NCBI RefSeq assembly: GCF_015209595.1
Contig: NZ_JADEYS010000009.1
Coordinates: 62,001 to 126,000 of the forward strand
DNA length: 64,000 nucleotides
Source: Pontibacterium sinense
GTDB lineage: Bacteria > Pseudomonadota > Gammaproteobacteria > Pseudomonadales > Balneatricaceae
Reading direction: 5' to 3'
This document shows, one piece after another, positions 25,006 through 33,739 of this stretch. A program made the translations under genes and the position numbers. Each line of letters begins with the position of its first letter. Position 1 is the first letter of the stretch. The notes beneath the pieces are model-generated. The model searched no databases. It was not told the DNA's origin and saw only the letters and a program-made list of their open reading frames with translations.

Positions 25006-25401
25006 CTACCAATAAACATCCTTTAGTACATCGGCAAGCTTTTCACGCGCTTCACCAAAGTGATTCACGCTGTCTTCATATGCATCCCTTGCCAATGTAT
25101 AGCGCTCCATCTGATCGGTATTAATACCTTTATAGAGATCAGCCTGAACAGCACGACACTCTTCAAAGAATCGATCTGCAATCAGACGGCGGCGCATATA
25201 AATTTTTGCAGCTTCCTGCTGACTTGGTCGCATGTCGGCGAAATCTGATACGTCAGGAAACTCCGCCGTAGCGAAGTCCCCTTTCAGCAGCGCCCACATC
25301 CCAGACCAGTCTTCCTCAGCACCATCAAATGCTTTGTAGCCGAATTTGGCCAACACACTGACATTGCTTTCAACTAATTTATCTGGAGATGGGATAATCA
25401 T
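25006..25401 (-). CDS. Unrecognised 131-residue partner of the PaaA-like subunit
   Basis: A soluble, mostly helical protein rich in charged residues and aromatics (YMRRRLIADRFFEEC, FGEAREKLADVLKDVYW). It starts 16 bases after the stop of the PaaA-like gene on the same strand, so the two form an operon. It does not look like PaaB, PaaD or any other named Paa subunit, and it has no cysteine pairs or metal motif. A role as a small structural or effector subunit of the oxygenase is inference from position and size only. Confidence 0.75.
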   Translation of the reverse strand: MIIPSPDKLVESNVSVLAKFGYKAFDGAEEDWSGMWALLKGDFATAEFPDVSDFADMRPSQQEAAKIYMRRRLIADRFFEECRAVQADLYKGINTDQMERYTLARDAYEDSVNHFGEAREKLADVLKDVYW

Positions 25402-25417
25402 GATTAAACCCTCTTAA

Positions 25418-26200
25418 TCACTCTACGCCGTAACCTACGCGCATGTCGTAGTTTGGCTCAACACCTTGCGGCAGTACGAAACCGATATCACCCAGACGGT
25501 CTTCCAACAGCTCCAGATATTCAGCCTGCAGCTCTTCAGGTGTTTTAACCTTCAGACCATATTCGTGGTAGATATCAAACATCTCGGACTTCTTGCCACC
25601 TTCAGAAGGACGGCCGTAGAAACCCAGACCAACCTGCATGAACTTAGCAATACGCTCCTGCATGAATTCACGGGTTTTCTCACCACCAAATTCGATACAA
25701 CGCTTGGATGCCCAAACGCCAAATGCCAGATGACCGTGCTCTTCTTTATGGATGCGCACGTTTACACGCGCCCATGGCAGGTAAGAACACTCACGGTACT
25801 GACCCAGGAATGCTACAGCCGCAGGAGTTACTACGGTTGAGAACAGGGCAACATCTTCCCAGCACTCGAACCAGGTAGACCAGTTTTCTTTACGGAAACC
25901 GTTGATCACGTTGACCTTGCTTGAATCTGGATTCTCCGGATTTGATGCCAGCTCGTGCAGACGTGAATCAACATCAACGTCCAGATCACGCAGCAGGTTC
26001 CAGATGTAGTAGCCGTGACCCATCTCTTCCATGACTTTTTTGGAGAGACGGTACGCTTCTTCCGGGCGTGGCGCGAAGCGATGGTTTTCAGCTACACGCT
26101 GAGCACCGGCGTATTCAGAATCAGCCTGAAACGTCATCAGGTTGATCAGACACTCTTTATAGTGCTCTGGCAGTTTATCGCCCTTATCGTAAGTCTTCAT
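25418..26200 (-). CDS. PaaA-like di-iron oxygenase subunit
   Basis: A 260-residue ferritin-like protein of the phenylacetate-CoA oxygenase family, shorter than typical PaaA (about 310). The ligand set of the di-iron site is visible: Glu29 (ADSEYAG), Glu59 and His62 (EEMGHGYY, matching DEAGHG of PaaA), a candidate Glu115, and Glu154 with His157 (KEEHGHLAFG, matching KEESFHQRQG). ECSYLPWARVNVRI matches the region before the last motif in PaaA. It should be the catalytic subunit. It is divergent from a PaaX-type regulator gene. The acyl-CoA substrate is unknown. Confidence 0.85.
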   Translation of the reverse strand: MKTYDKGDKLPEHYKECLINLMTFQADSEYAGAQRVAENHRFAPRPEEAYRLSKKVMEEMGHGYYIWNLLRDLDVDVDSRLHELASNPENPDSSKVNVINGFRKENWSTWFECWEDVALFSTVVTPAAVAFLGQYRECSYLPWARVNVRIHKEEHGHLAFGVWASKRCIEFGGEKTREFMQERIAKFMQVGLGFYGRPSEGGKKSEMFDIYHEYGLKVKTPEELQAEYLELLEDRLGDIGFVLPQGVEPNYDMRVGYGVE

Positions 26201-26324
26201 AAACGGTTATCTCCGATTGTTCTGAGCAAAACGCACATTAACTAACTAACGCAAACCTAACAGCGCCGCTCTCCCAATCCCGCTCACCCAAAGTGACACA
26301 AAATTCGACGCCGAAATCAAAATT

Positions 26325-26359
26325 AGTGTATCATTCACTGCATGTCAACCATTTGTTGA
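26325..26359. promoter_or_regulatory. Two dyads between the PaaA-like and PaaX-like genes
   Basis: An imperfect dyad (AGTG...CACT at 26325-26339) and a second (TCAAC-N5-GTTGA at 26345-26359) lie with centres 20 bases apart, on one face of the helix. They sit in the divergent promoter region, 125-160 bases from the PaaA-like start. They are candidate sites for the PaaX-type repressor. The match to the published E. coli PaaX box is poor. Confidence 0.4.
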
Positions 26360-26497
26360 GGCCACCATTGTCCAGCACGACACCACCTATTCAGTTGAAG
26401 GTGGCCGCGGGACACACTAGAATTCCCTGTAAATTAAGGGCTTGCGGGATATTCATCCTGCCTGCAGTCAACAACAAATGATTTGCAGATTTTTTTG

Positions 26498-27418
26498 ATG
26501 ACAAAACTTCGCTGTATCGAAGAACTCGTAGAAGAGTTCAAAAACCAGCGCCCGATCCGCGGCGGCTCGCTAATCATTACTATTTATGGTGATGCGATCT
26601 CCCCGCGAGGCGGTACTGTCTGGCTTGGCAGCCTGATTAAACTGCTTGAGCCACTCGGTCTGAATCAGCGACTGGTGCGTACATCTATCTTCCGATTGAC
26701 CAAGGAAGGATGGCTGACCTCAACGCAGGTTGGTCGACGTAGTTACTACAGCCTGACGGATACCGGGCGTCGTCGATTTGAGAGCGCATTCCGTCGTATC
26801 TACGCCGAACTCTATCCAGAATGGGATGGAAAGTGGGATATGGTCATTACGACACAATTAGATGTCGAGCTGAGAAAGGTTGTCAAAAAAGAACTGGAAT
26901 GGCTCGGTTTTGGTAACATTGCACCCAGTGTCATGGCGCATCCCATGGCAGAAATGGCAGAAGTAAACAGCACCCTGCAAGAGTTATGCGTCAATGGTGA
27001 AGTGATCCATATGGAGTCACAACTCATTGGCACACAAACCTCCGCACCGCTCAAAGAACTGGTGCACGAGTGCTGGAACCTGCAGCAGCTGGCTGAAGAC
27101 TACCAAACCTTTCTGGAGCGCTTTCGCCCTATCCTTCGCGCACTGGAAAGCGCGGAAGAACTGGACCCGGAACAATGCTTCCAGCTGCGGACACTGATGA
27201 TCCATCACTACCGGCGCGTCCTGTTACGTGACCCGCAGCTACCAGAAAAATTGCTCCCTGCCGAATGGGCCGGTACCTCAGCCCGCATTCTGGCACGCAA
27301 CATATACCGCATGGTGCAGGTAAAAGCGGAAGAATATCTGTCAGTAACGCAGGAAACAGCCGATGGCCCACTGCCAGAAGCAGCACCGCGTTTCTATAAA
27401 CGATTTGGTGGCCTTTAA
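26498..27418 (+). CDS. paaX: PaaX-family transcription repressor
   Basis: A 306-residue PaaX-type regulator. The N-terminal winged helix (SLIITIYGDAISPRGGTVW, RTSIFRLTKEGWLTSTQVGR) is near residues 20-90, and the middle and C-terminal domains match the family (FESAFRRIYAELYPEWDGKW; MIHHYRRVLLRDPQLPEKLLP near 240). PaaX proteins repress phenylacetate genes and are released by phenylacetyl-CoA. It is divergent from the PaaA-like gene. The ATG at 26498 follows a TTG that could also serve, and no strong ribosome site is visible. Confidence 0.92.
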   Translation: MTKLRCIEELVEEFKNQRPIRGGSLIITIYGDAISPRGGTVWLGSLIKLLEPLGLNQRLVRTSIFRLTKEGWLTSTQVGRRSYYSLTDTGRRRFESAFRRIYAELYPEWDGKWDMVITTQLDVELRKVVKKELEWLGFGNIAPSVMAHPMAEMAEVNSTLQELCVNGEVIHMESQLIGTQTSAPLKELVHECWNLQQLAEDYQTFLERFRPILRALESAEELDPEQCFQLRTLMIHHYRRVLLRDPQLPEKLLPAEWAGTSARILARNIYRMVQVKAEEYLSVTQETADGPLPEAAPRFYKRFGGL

Positions 27419-27554
27419 TGGCCCCATCGGTCGCTCCCCGACCCTCTGACAATACGCACATTTAGCTAACTAGCCGCAATACTCCGGCTAAAACCGATGA
27501 CATCTTTCGCACAGATGAATACACGGTAGCCGGAACCCAAACATAATAAGAGAC

Positions 27555-27573
27555 CCGGATCTCACAGATCCGG
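27555..27573. other. Hairpin in front of the NADPH reductase gene
   Basis: CCGGATCT-CAC-AGATCCGG forms an eight-base stem 27 bases before the ATG, in the gap after paaX. There is no T-run. It may be a regulatory 5' hairpin or an operator. Confidence 0.45.
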
Positions 27574-27599
27574 TCACGATTTACCCCGGAGACAACGAT

Positions 27600-28913
27600 A
27601 TGATCAACATCGCTATCATCGGTAGCGGCCCGTCAGGCTGCTATATTGCGGATATGCTTTCTAAAAAGGTGGCCGATGCTCAGGTAGACATTTTTGACCG
27701 CCTCCCAACGCCTTTTGGACTCGTGCGTGCAGGTGTTGCCCCTGACCATCAAGGCACCAAAAACATCGTCCGTCAGTTTGAGCGTACCTTTTCCCGTGAC
27801 AATGTACGCTTTGTCGGCAACGTAAATATTGGCGACGATATCACCTATCAGGAATTGAAAGACCATTACGACGTTATCGCAGTCACTATCGGCGCCTTAC
27901 AGGATCGCGATCTGGGCATTGATGGCGAAGACCTGAACGGTGTTTACGGCTCAGGTGCGTTCGTGGCCTGGTATAACGGCCACCCAGATCACGCCGATCT
28001 GAACCCTAAGCTCGACAGCTCAGGGATCGCAATCATTGGCAACGGCAACGTTGCACTGGACATTTCCCGCATTCTTGCAAAAACAGATGCAGAGATGGGA
28101 AGCTCCGATATCACAGCCGATTCCGTGGCAGCGATCGCTGAATCGCCGGTACAGGATATTTATCTGATCGGTCGCCGAGGCCCAGTTGAAGCCAGCTTCA
28201 CGAATGCGGAACTCAGTGAATTTGCGGAGCTGGATCGCTGTGTAGCATTGGTTGATTCCGCACAACTGCCTGCTGCACTGCCCGAAGACTTCGACCCGAA
28301 AGCAGCGAAAGCTATCGAGAAAAACTTGGAAACTTTGCGTGGTTATGCCGAAAACGCAACGGATTCCAAACCGGTTCGCTTGCATATTATGTTCTGCGCG
28401 TCCCCGACGGCTATCCTGGGTGAACACGGCACAGTAACCGGCTTACGTCTGGAGAAAAATCAAATTACAGACGGCCGTGCAACAGGCACTGGGGAAACCT
28501 TTGATCTGAACGTACAAACAGTCATCTCTGCCATTGGTTACCGCAGCCAATCGATTGAAGGCATGCCATTCGATGAAGAACGCGGCATCGTCAGCAATGA
28601 AGATGGACGCGTAGAAGACGGCGTCTACACCTCTGGCTGGTGCAAACGTGGTCCTCAAGGTGTTATTCCTGCCAATCGGGCAGATTCTATGGGTGTTGCT
28701 AAACAGATTATTGCCGATTTGGAAGAAAACATGCCCGCTGGAGACAAAGCAGGCTTTAATAAAATTGCTGCATTGTTGGATGAACGCAACGTACGCACGG
28801 TCGCTTTCTCTGACTGGCAGACGATCAATGAAGCAGAAGTCAGCCGTGCACAAGGCGACAAACCTCGCGAGAAGTTCAATCGCATTCCTGAAATGCTGGC
28901 GCTTCTCGACTAA
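27600..28913 (+). CDS. Adrenodoxin-reductase-like ferredoxin/flavodoxin-NADP reductase
   Basis: A 437-residue flavoprotein of the adrenodoxin reductase type. The FAD motif IAIIGSGPSGCYIADML is at the N-terminus, followed by PTPFGLVRAGVAPDH near residue 41. The NADP-binding GNGNVALDISRIL is near 147, IGRRGPVEASFT near 190, and SGWCKRGPQGVIPANRADS near 343. It passes electrons from NADPH to a small carrier. Lying between a PaaX regulator and Paa-like genes, and with a flavodoxin gene 5 kb away, it could feed the PaaA-like oxygenase in place of PaaE. Confidence 0.9.
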   Translation: MINIAIIGSGPSGCYIADMLSKKVADAQVDIFDRLPTPFGLVRAGVAPDHQGTKNIVRQFERTFSRDNVRFVGNVNIGDDITYQELKDHYDVIAVTIGALQDRDLGIDGEDLNGVYGSGAFVAWYNGHPDHADLNPKLDSSGIAIIGNGNVALDISRILAKTDAEMGSSDITADSVAAIAESPVQDIYLIGRRGPVEASFTNAELSEFAELDRCVALVDSAQLPAALPEDFDPKAAKAIEKNLETLRGYAENATDSKPVRLHIMFCASPTAILGEHGTVTGLRLEKNQITDGRATGTGETFDLNVQTVISAIGYRSQSIEGMPFDEERGIVSNEDGRVEDGVYTSGWCKRGPQGVIPANRADSMGVAKQIIADLEENMPAGDKAGFNKIAALLDERNVRTVAFSDWQTINEAEVSRAQGDKPREKFNRIPEMLALLD

Positions 28914-28941
28914 GTTCAGCAACCGCTAAAGAAACAACATC

Positions 28942-28972
28942 AAGCCGCCAGGCAATGCCTGTGCGGCTTTTT
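28942..28972 (+). terminator. Terminator after the NADPH reductase gene
   Basis: AAGCCGC...GCGGCTTTTT with an inner AGGCAATGCCT hairpin lies 28 bases after the stop. It also rules out the earlier in-frame start (28955) of the next gene. Confidence 0.9.
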
Positions 28973-28999
28973 AGCTATCTGTATCAGAGTAAGATCATC

Positions 29000-29626
29000 A
29001 TGCCATTACCCACCCCTGCAAACCGAGTTCAACAACACACCCGACGCGTTATCTGTGAAGGTTATAAGCGTGAAGATGGCTTGTGGGACATCGAAGGCCA
29101 TCTACTTGATACTAAGAACTTTGCCATTGAGCTCAAGGATCGTGACGATGGCATACTGGCCGCAGGCGAACCTGTCCACAACATGTCAATCAGGCTCACC
29201 ATCGATCTGGACCTGAATATACTCGACGTGGCCGCCAGTATGGACGCAACCCCTTTCCGGGGCTGCCCAAGTATTACCAGTGCATATAAACAACTTATAG
29301 GCACTCAGATAAAACCTGGCTTCACCAAACTCACGCGCGATATGTTCAGCGGTGTACATGGCTGCACCCACCTGCTTGAGCTACTTGGTCCTGTTGCAAC
29401 AACAGCATTCCAGGCAACCCACCATGAACGAGAAGCGCTCGAAGGGTGGTCTGATGGAGATCAAAAGCCACCGATGCTCGATACGTGTCACACCATGGAT
29501 TCTAAAGGTGCCGTTGTACAAACCTATTGGCCACACTTTTACCAGCCAGAAGAAGAGAACCAACAGCGCAATACGGACGCCCACATCATTGCCACAGAAA
29601 ACATAGAGGCAATAACGGGCGGATAA
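29000..29626 (+). CDS. DUF2889 protein
   Basis: A 208-residue soluble protein of the DUF2889 family. Recognisable segments are ICEGYKREDGLWDIEGHL near residue 17 and FSGVHGCTHLLELLGPVAT near 115, the latter with a conserved His/Cys/His cluster that could bind metal. Its biochemical role is not established. The ATG at 29000 is chosen because the upstream alternative falls inside a terminator. Its setting among Paa-like genes hints at aromatic catabolism. Confidence 0.85.
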   Translation: MPLPTPANRVQQHTRRVICEGYKREDGLWDIEGHLLDTKNFAIELKDRDDGILAAGEPVHNMSIRLTIDLDLNILDVAASMDATPFRGCPSITSAYKQLIGTQIKPGFTKLTRDMFSGVHGCTHLLELLGPVATTAFQATHHEREALEGWSDGDQKPPMLDTCHTMDSKGAVVQTYWPHFYQPEEENQQRNTDAHIIATENIEAITGG

Positions 29627-29672
29627 GCGCTCGGAGATGGATTAAACAGAGATGGATCTAGTACAAGAGAGG

Positions 29673-29704
29673 TGAAGCGGCCCGACATCATCGGTACCGC
29701 TTCA
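29673..29704. terminator. Hairpin between convergent genes
   Basis: TGAAGCGG and CCGCTTCA pair around a 16-base loop between the DUF2889 and NfeD-type stops. There is no T-run, so it is a weak terminator call. Confidence 0.4.
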
Positions 29705-29723
29705 TGCAAGATATGGGTTTAAC

Positions 29724-30167
29724 CTAAGCGATCGAACGAATTTTCAGCGTCATCCCTTCACTGCCAAAAATTTCTACTTTTGCTCCGGCCTCTAACTCAT
29801 CATCGGCCTCAGCCTTCCAGAGCGTGTCTCCCACACGGATACGCCCCTGACCACCTACCAGTGCTTCCTCCAACACCAGACGGCGACCAATCAGCTGAGC
29901 GGCACGATCATTGAGCAGCGGCTCGGCTGATTTGTCATTGAAACCGCGAAACACCTTCCAGTACACCAACGTAAAGACAACCGACAGCAAGGAAAAGACC
30001 AGCAGCTGATGCTGCCACTCAGGCAGAAGCTCCAGCGCAACAATCCCGGACATACCAAATGCAGCCACGGCAATGCCCAGCAGAAAACCGCTGGTACCGA
30101 GAACTTCCAAAATGAGTAGGACAACGGCCAATGTCAGCCAGTGCCACGTGTTAATCACATCAAACAA
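29724..30167 (-). CDS. NfeD-family membrane protein
   Basis: A 147-residue protein with three N-terminal membrane helices and a C-terminal OB-fold-like NfeD domain (LIGRRLVLEEALVGGQGRIRVGDTLW). It sits 12 bases after the SPFH gene. NfeD/SPFH pairs are conserved and act in membrane organisation or protein quality control. The pair looks like a housekeeping insertion within the aromatic region. Confidence 0.9.
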   Translation of the reverse strand: MFDVINTWHWLTLAVVLLILEVLGTSGFLLGIAVAAFGMSGIVALELLPEWQHQLLVFSLLSVVFTLVYWKVFRGFNDKSAEPLLNDRAAQLIGRRLVLEEALVGGQGRIRVGDTLWKAEADDELEAGAKVEIFGSEGMTLKIRSIA

Positions 30168-30179
30168 CGGTACGCTCCA

Positions 30180-31094
30180 CTAGTTCTTCACAGACTTGAG
30201 TATCTCACCGATACCCGCCACAGACCCGATGACGCTACTTGCCTCCAATGGCATTAGTACAACTTTCTCATTGTCAGCAGAAGCGATCTGCCCCAAGGCT
30301 TCGACATACTTCTGCGCGACAAAGTAGTTTAACGCTTGCGGATTACCTTCGCTAATCGCTTTGGATACCATGTCGGTCGCGCGGGCTTCGGCCTCTGCCT
30401 CACGCTCACGGGCTTCAGCCACACGGAACGCCGCTTCTTTCTCACCTTCTGCGATCAGAATTTGCGCCTGACGCTGACCTTCAGCCACCTTGATCGCAGC
30501 CTCACGCTCACCTTCTGCCTGCAAAATAGCCGCACGCTTTTCACGTTCCGCTTTCATCTGGTTAGCCATCGCATCAACCAGATCCTGCGGTGGAGAGATA
30601 TCACGGATCTCAACTCGGGTCACTTTAACGCCCCACGGGTCCGTCGCCTCATCAACCTTTGCCAATAGCTGACTATTGATAGTGTCACGATTGGAGAGCA
30701 TGGCATCCAGCTCCAGAGAACCCAGAACTGCACGAATGTTGGTCATAACCAGGTTCTGCATCGCACGGTAGAGGTCGTTTACCTCATAGCTCGCCTTTGC
30801 CGCATCAAGAATCTGAAAGAAGCACACTGCATCTGTCGTCACCTGCGCATTGTCGGCGCTGATCACTTCCTGTGGTGGTACATCCAGTACCTGCTCCATC
30901 ATATTCTCTTTGCTGCCGACACGATCGATCAACGGAATGATCAGGTGAAGCCCAGGTGCTATCGTTCGGGTATAGCGCCCAAACCGCTCAACCGTCCAGT
31001 TGTACCCTTGCGGCACCATCTTTACACCCGAGAAAATCAACGCGAGCGCGAAGACAACAATAACTCCAACTGAAATTTCAAAGCCAAACATCAC
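30180..31094 (-). CDS. SPFH/Band 7 protein (QmcA-like)
   Basis: A 304-residue stomatin-like protein with one N-terminal membrane helix. The Band 7 domain includes MVPQGYNWTVERFGRYTRTI near residue 27, DISPPQDLVDAMANQMKAER near 165 and a coiled coil rich in Ala, Glu and Arg (about 175-240). It forms large membrane-associated oligomers. It is in an operon with the NfeD gene. Confidence 0.93.
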   Translation of the reverse strand: MMFGFEISVGVIVVFALALIFSGVKMVPQGYNWTVERFGRYTRTIAPGLHLIIPLIDRVGSKENMMEQVLDVPPQEVISADNAQVTTDAVCFFQILDAAKASYEVNDLYRAMQNLVMTNIRAVLGSLELDAMLSNRDTINSQLLAKVDEATDPWGVKVTRVEIRDISPPQDLVDAMANQMKAEREKRAAILQAEGEREAAIKVAEGQRQAQILIAEGEKEAAFRVAEAREREAEAEARATDMVSKAISEGNPQALNYFVAQKYVEALGQIASADNEKVVLMPLEASSVIGSVAGIGEILKSVKN

Positions 31095-31236
31095 AACATC
31101 CTTATATCGGTTTTTGACGGAACGGAAGCAGTCAATTGAAATGATTACACTTTTTGTAGCTACGCAATCAAATCAAGCGCTACTCCCTAGCTCTGTATAG
31201 CAGTATATGGAGGCAATTTCATGGCAAAGGTGTAAC

Positions 31237-31863
31237 TTAATCGGCTTTTTGAGACTGCTGTTCTTTCAACTTATAGAGCGGAATGACTTCGTCAACATTG
31301 ATCTCAAGGCGCTTACGATCCGCCTCAACCTCAGTCAGAGCATCCACCTCTTCCATGGTATTCAGGCTGCGTACGGCCAGATCCTGATACTGACGCGTAC
31401 CTGCGCTTTTCCAGGAAATTTCACCTTCTGACAGCTCACGAATCACTTTCGCCGGCGAACCTGCCACCAGCGTGCGGTCAGGCACTTCGAACTTCGCTTT
31501 TACAAATCCCATCGCAGCTACGATAGACGACTCACCCACCACAGCACCGTCCATGATCACTGCATTCATTCCCACCAACGCATTCTTTTTAATAGTGCAG
31601 CCATGCAGCACCGCACCGTGCCCAATATGGCCATCTTCCTCTACAACCGTATCGCTATTAGGGAAGCCGTGCATGACACAGGTATCCTGAATATTGGCAC
31701 CCTCTTTCAGCACCAGACGACCAAAATCACCCCGCAAACAAGCAGCAGGTCCTACATAACAACGTGGACCAATAATGACATCACCAATTAATACAGCGGT
31801 CGGATGCACATAAGCTGTCGGATCAATAACCGGCGTAATGCCATCGATAGCGTAAACTTTCAT
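31237..31863 (-). CDS. paaY: PaaY-like hexapeptide-repeat thioesterase
   Basis: A 208-residue left-handed beta-helix protein of the gamma-carbonic-anhydrase type, strongly like PaaY. The opening [20 protein letters not shown] is followed by hexapeptide repeats with metal-binding histidines ([24 protein letters not shown]). PaaY hydrolyses dead-end CoA esters formed when the phenylacetate ring-opening step fails. Its presence supports ring epoxidation on CoA esters in this region. It lies after the PaaN-type gene on the same strand, behind a terminator. Confidence 0.92.
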   Translation of the reverse strand: MKVYAIDGITPVIDPTAYVHPTAVLIGDVIIGPRCYVGPAACLRGDFGRLVLKEGANIQDTCVMHGFPNSDTVVEEDGHIGHGAVLHGCTIKKNALVGMNAVIMDGAVVGESSIVAAMGFVKAKFEVPDRTLVAGSPAKVIRELSEGEISWKSAGTRQYQDLAVRSLNTMEEVDALTEVEADRKRLEINVDEVIPLYKLKEQQSQKAD

Positions 31864-31880
31864 TCCATATCTCCAAACAC

Positions 31881-31902
31881 AAAAAAGAGGGCTCTGCCCT
31901 CT
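31881..31902 (-). terminator. Terminator after the PaaN-type gene
   Basis: GAGGGC-TCT-GCCCTC with an A-run on the plus strand gives a T-tail on the minus strand. It is located between the paaN-type stop and the paaY start. Confidence 0.85.
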
Positions 31903-32014
31903 TATAACATGACCCGAAAGTCGGGAATACCCTTATAACAATTCGATGACAGAGCAATATGACCGAAGACGGTCGTGCAGCAATAAATACCGCCCTATCA
32001 TGATCAATGACTCA

Positions 32015-33685
32015 TTATTTCGGGTGACGACGGCTCTGCACCACGCGGAAGCGGTTTGCAACGTAGGCCAGATCCGACAGACACGCATTTGCCGCTGGGT
32101 TGCAGCCGGTTGCGTGGAAGTCAGAGAACGCAGCACTCTGGTTTACGAAGACACCGCCGGTCAGGTTGCAGGACAACGCAACGCCCGCATCCAGAGAAGC
32201 TTCTTCGATCTGATCTAGTACATCGTCGCTGGAAGAGTAGCAACCCATGGTGATCGCACCGTGGTTCTTCACAGCTTTGTTCGCCAGCGCAATACTCTGC
32301 TCAGTGCTGTCAGTCTTGATCACGAAGGAGATCGGACCAAACAGCTCTTCCATGTAGGTCTCTTCTTTGTCTGCATCGATGGTCATGATCAGCGGGCTGT
32401 GTACACGCGCATCTTTGAACCATGGGTTTTCCATCGGCTCGGAATCGCGAACGACAGTACCCAGACCTTTGCTGTCTTCAATACGCTGCGCGGTTACAGG
32501 CGCCTGAATCGCACCCAGCACCATTGCAGCACGCTCAGGGTCGGACAGGAACTTAGTCACGCCGGTAGAGATCGCTTCAGCCACTTCATCGAAGGACTTG
32601 TGACCCAGATCGGTCTCGATACCGCCCGCGGGTACAAAGATATCCTGCGGCGTGGTGCACATCTGGCCGGAGTACAGGCTCAGAGTGAAAGACAGGTTAC
32701 GCACCATGCCTTTAAAATCATCCGTGGAATCGATGACGATGGTGTTCACACCCGCTTTCTCGGTATACACCTGCGCCTGCGGACAGTTGTTTTCCAGCCA
32801 GTCACCAAACCAGGTGTTGCCGGTAAAGTCGATCAGACGAACTTCATCACGCTGTGCCAGCTCCATGGTGCATGGCTTGGTTGCGTCTTCGTCGATAACC
32901 ATAGAGACAAGGTGTGCCGGCAGACCGTTCTCTACCAGAACCTCCTGCGCAATCTTGATGCTGATTGCAGCAGGCAAGATGCCTGCAGGGTGTGGCTTAA
33001 CCACAACCGGGTTGCCGGTTACCAGAGAAGCAAACAGACCCGGGTAGGTGTTCCACGTTGGGAACGTGGAGCAACCGATCACCAGACCGACACCACGGCC
33101 GACCACGGTAAATTTCTTATCCAGTACCAGCGGATCGTGCTTACCCTGCGGTTTAGTCCAGGTTGCAACACCCGGTGCAGAGGTCATCGCTTCATAGGCG
33201 TAAGCCACCGCTTCCAGACCACGGTCCTGTGCGTGTGGGCCACCGGCCTGGAACGCCATCATGAAACCCTGACCGGAGGTATGCATGACGGCGTAACCGA
33301 TCTCAAAACTGCGCTTGTTAATACGCTCCAGAATTTCCAGACAGATGCCAGCACGGGCTTCAACACCCACATCACGCCATGCTTTCTGCGCGTCTTTCAT
33401 CGCTGGCAGCAGAACATCCAGATCAACCAGCGGGTACTGAACGTCCAGATCAAAACCGTACGGGGATTTTTCGCTGCCCGCAGTGCCAGTGATACCCGGC
33501 ATATCCAGCTCAAACGCCTGACCGATATACGCTTTGAAGGCGTTCTCGCCGTCTTTATTCGCAGTTTCGCCGTATTTACGCGGACTTGGATTTTCCGGGT
33601 AAGGGCTGAAGTAATCACGTGAGTGAATGGCGTTCAATGCACCCTTCAGGGTGTCCTGGTGTTTCTCAAACAGGTTCTGGCTCAT
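32015..33685 (-). CDS. paaN: PaaN-type ring-opening aldehyde dehydrogenase
   Basis: A 556-residue aldehyde dehydrogenase of the PaaN/PacL type. Catalytic cysteine region SGQMCTTPQDIFVP is near residue 325, the NAD-fold segment IDFTGNTWFGDWL near 268, and EELFGPISFVI near 450. It lacks the C-terminal MaoC-like hydratase domain of E. coli PaaZ, so ring hydrolysis must come from another protein. It would oxidise the ring-opened semialdehyde. The start at 33685 follows GGGA; an upstream in-frame ATG lacks this support. Confidence 0.9.
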   Translation of the reverse strand: MSQNLFEKHQDTLKGALNAIHSRDYFSPYPENPSPRKYGETANKDGENAFKAYIGQAFELDMPGITGTAGSEKSPYGFDLDVQYPLVDLDVLLPAMKDAQKAWRDVGVEARAGICLEILERINKRSFEIGYAVMHTSGQGFMMAFQAGGPHAQDRGLEAVAYAYEAMTSAPGVATWTKPQGKHDPLVLDKKFTVVGRGVGLVIGCSTFPTWNTYPGLFASLVTGNPVVVKPHPAGILPAAISIKIAQEVLVENGLPAHLVSMVIDEDATKPCTMELAQRDEVRLIDFTGNTWFGDWLENNCPQAQVYTEKAGVNTIVIDSTDDFKGMVRNLSFTLSLYSGQMCTTPQDIFVPAGGIETDLGHKSFDEVAEAISTGVTKFLSDPERAAMVLGAIQAPVTAQRIEDSKGLGTVVRDSEPMENPWFKDARVHSPLIMTIDADKEETYMEELFGPISFVIKTDSTEQSIALANKAVKNHGAITMGCYSSSDDVLDQIEEASLDAGVALSCNLTGGVFVNQSAAFSDFHATGCNPAANACLSDLAYVANRFRVVQSRRHPK

Positions 33686-33729
33686 AATAAATCCCACTCT
33701 GTACCGGTTCTGCTGCATCACAAAACCGA

Positions 33730-33739
33730 CAACCGGTTG
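33730..33739. promoter_or_regulatory. Short palindrome upstream of the PaaN-type gene
   Basis: CAACCGGTTG is a perfect 10-base palindrome 45 bases before the start. A second ACCGGTT occurs at about 33702, so the two could be paired half-sites. The evidence is weak. Confidence 0.3.

Noticed and set aside
28955-29000. Earlier in-frame start for the DUF2889 protein
   Set aside because: It falls inside the terminator hairpin at 28942-28972 and lacks a ribosome site; the ATG at 29000 is better.
32261-33622. A 453-residue plus-strand open frame opposite the PaaN-type gene
   Set aside because: The minus-strand protein is a clear aldehyde dehydrogenase over the whole length. The plus frame has no recognisable domain, and is rich in Arg, His and Gln as expected of an antisense shadow.
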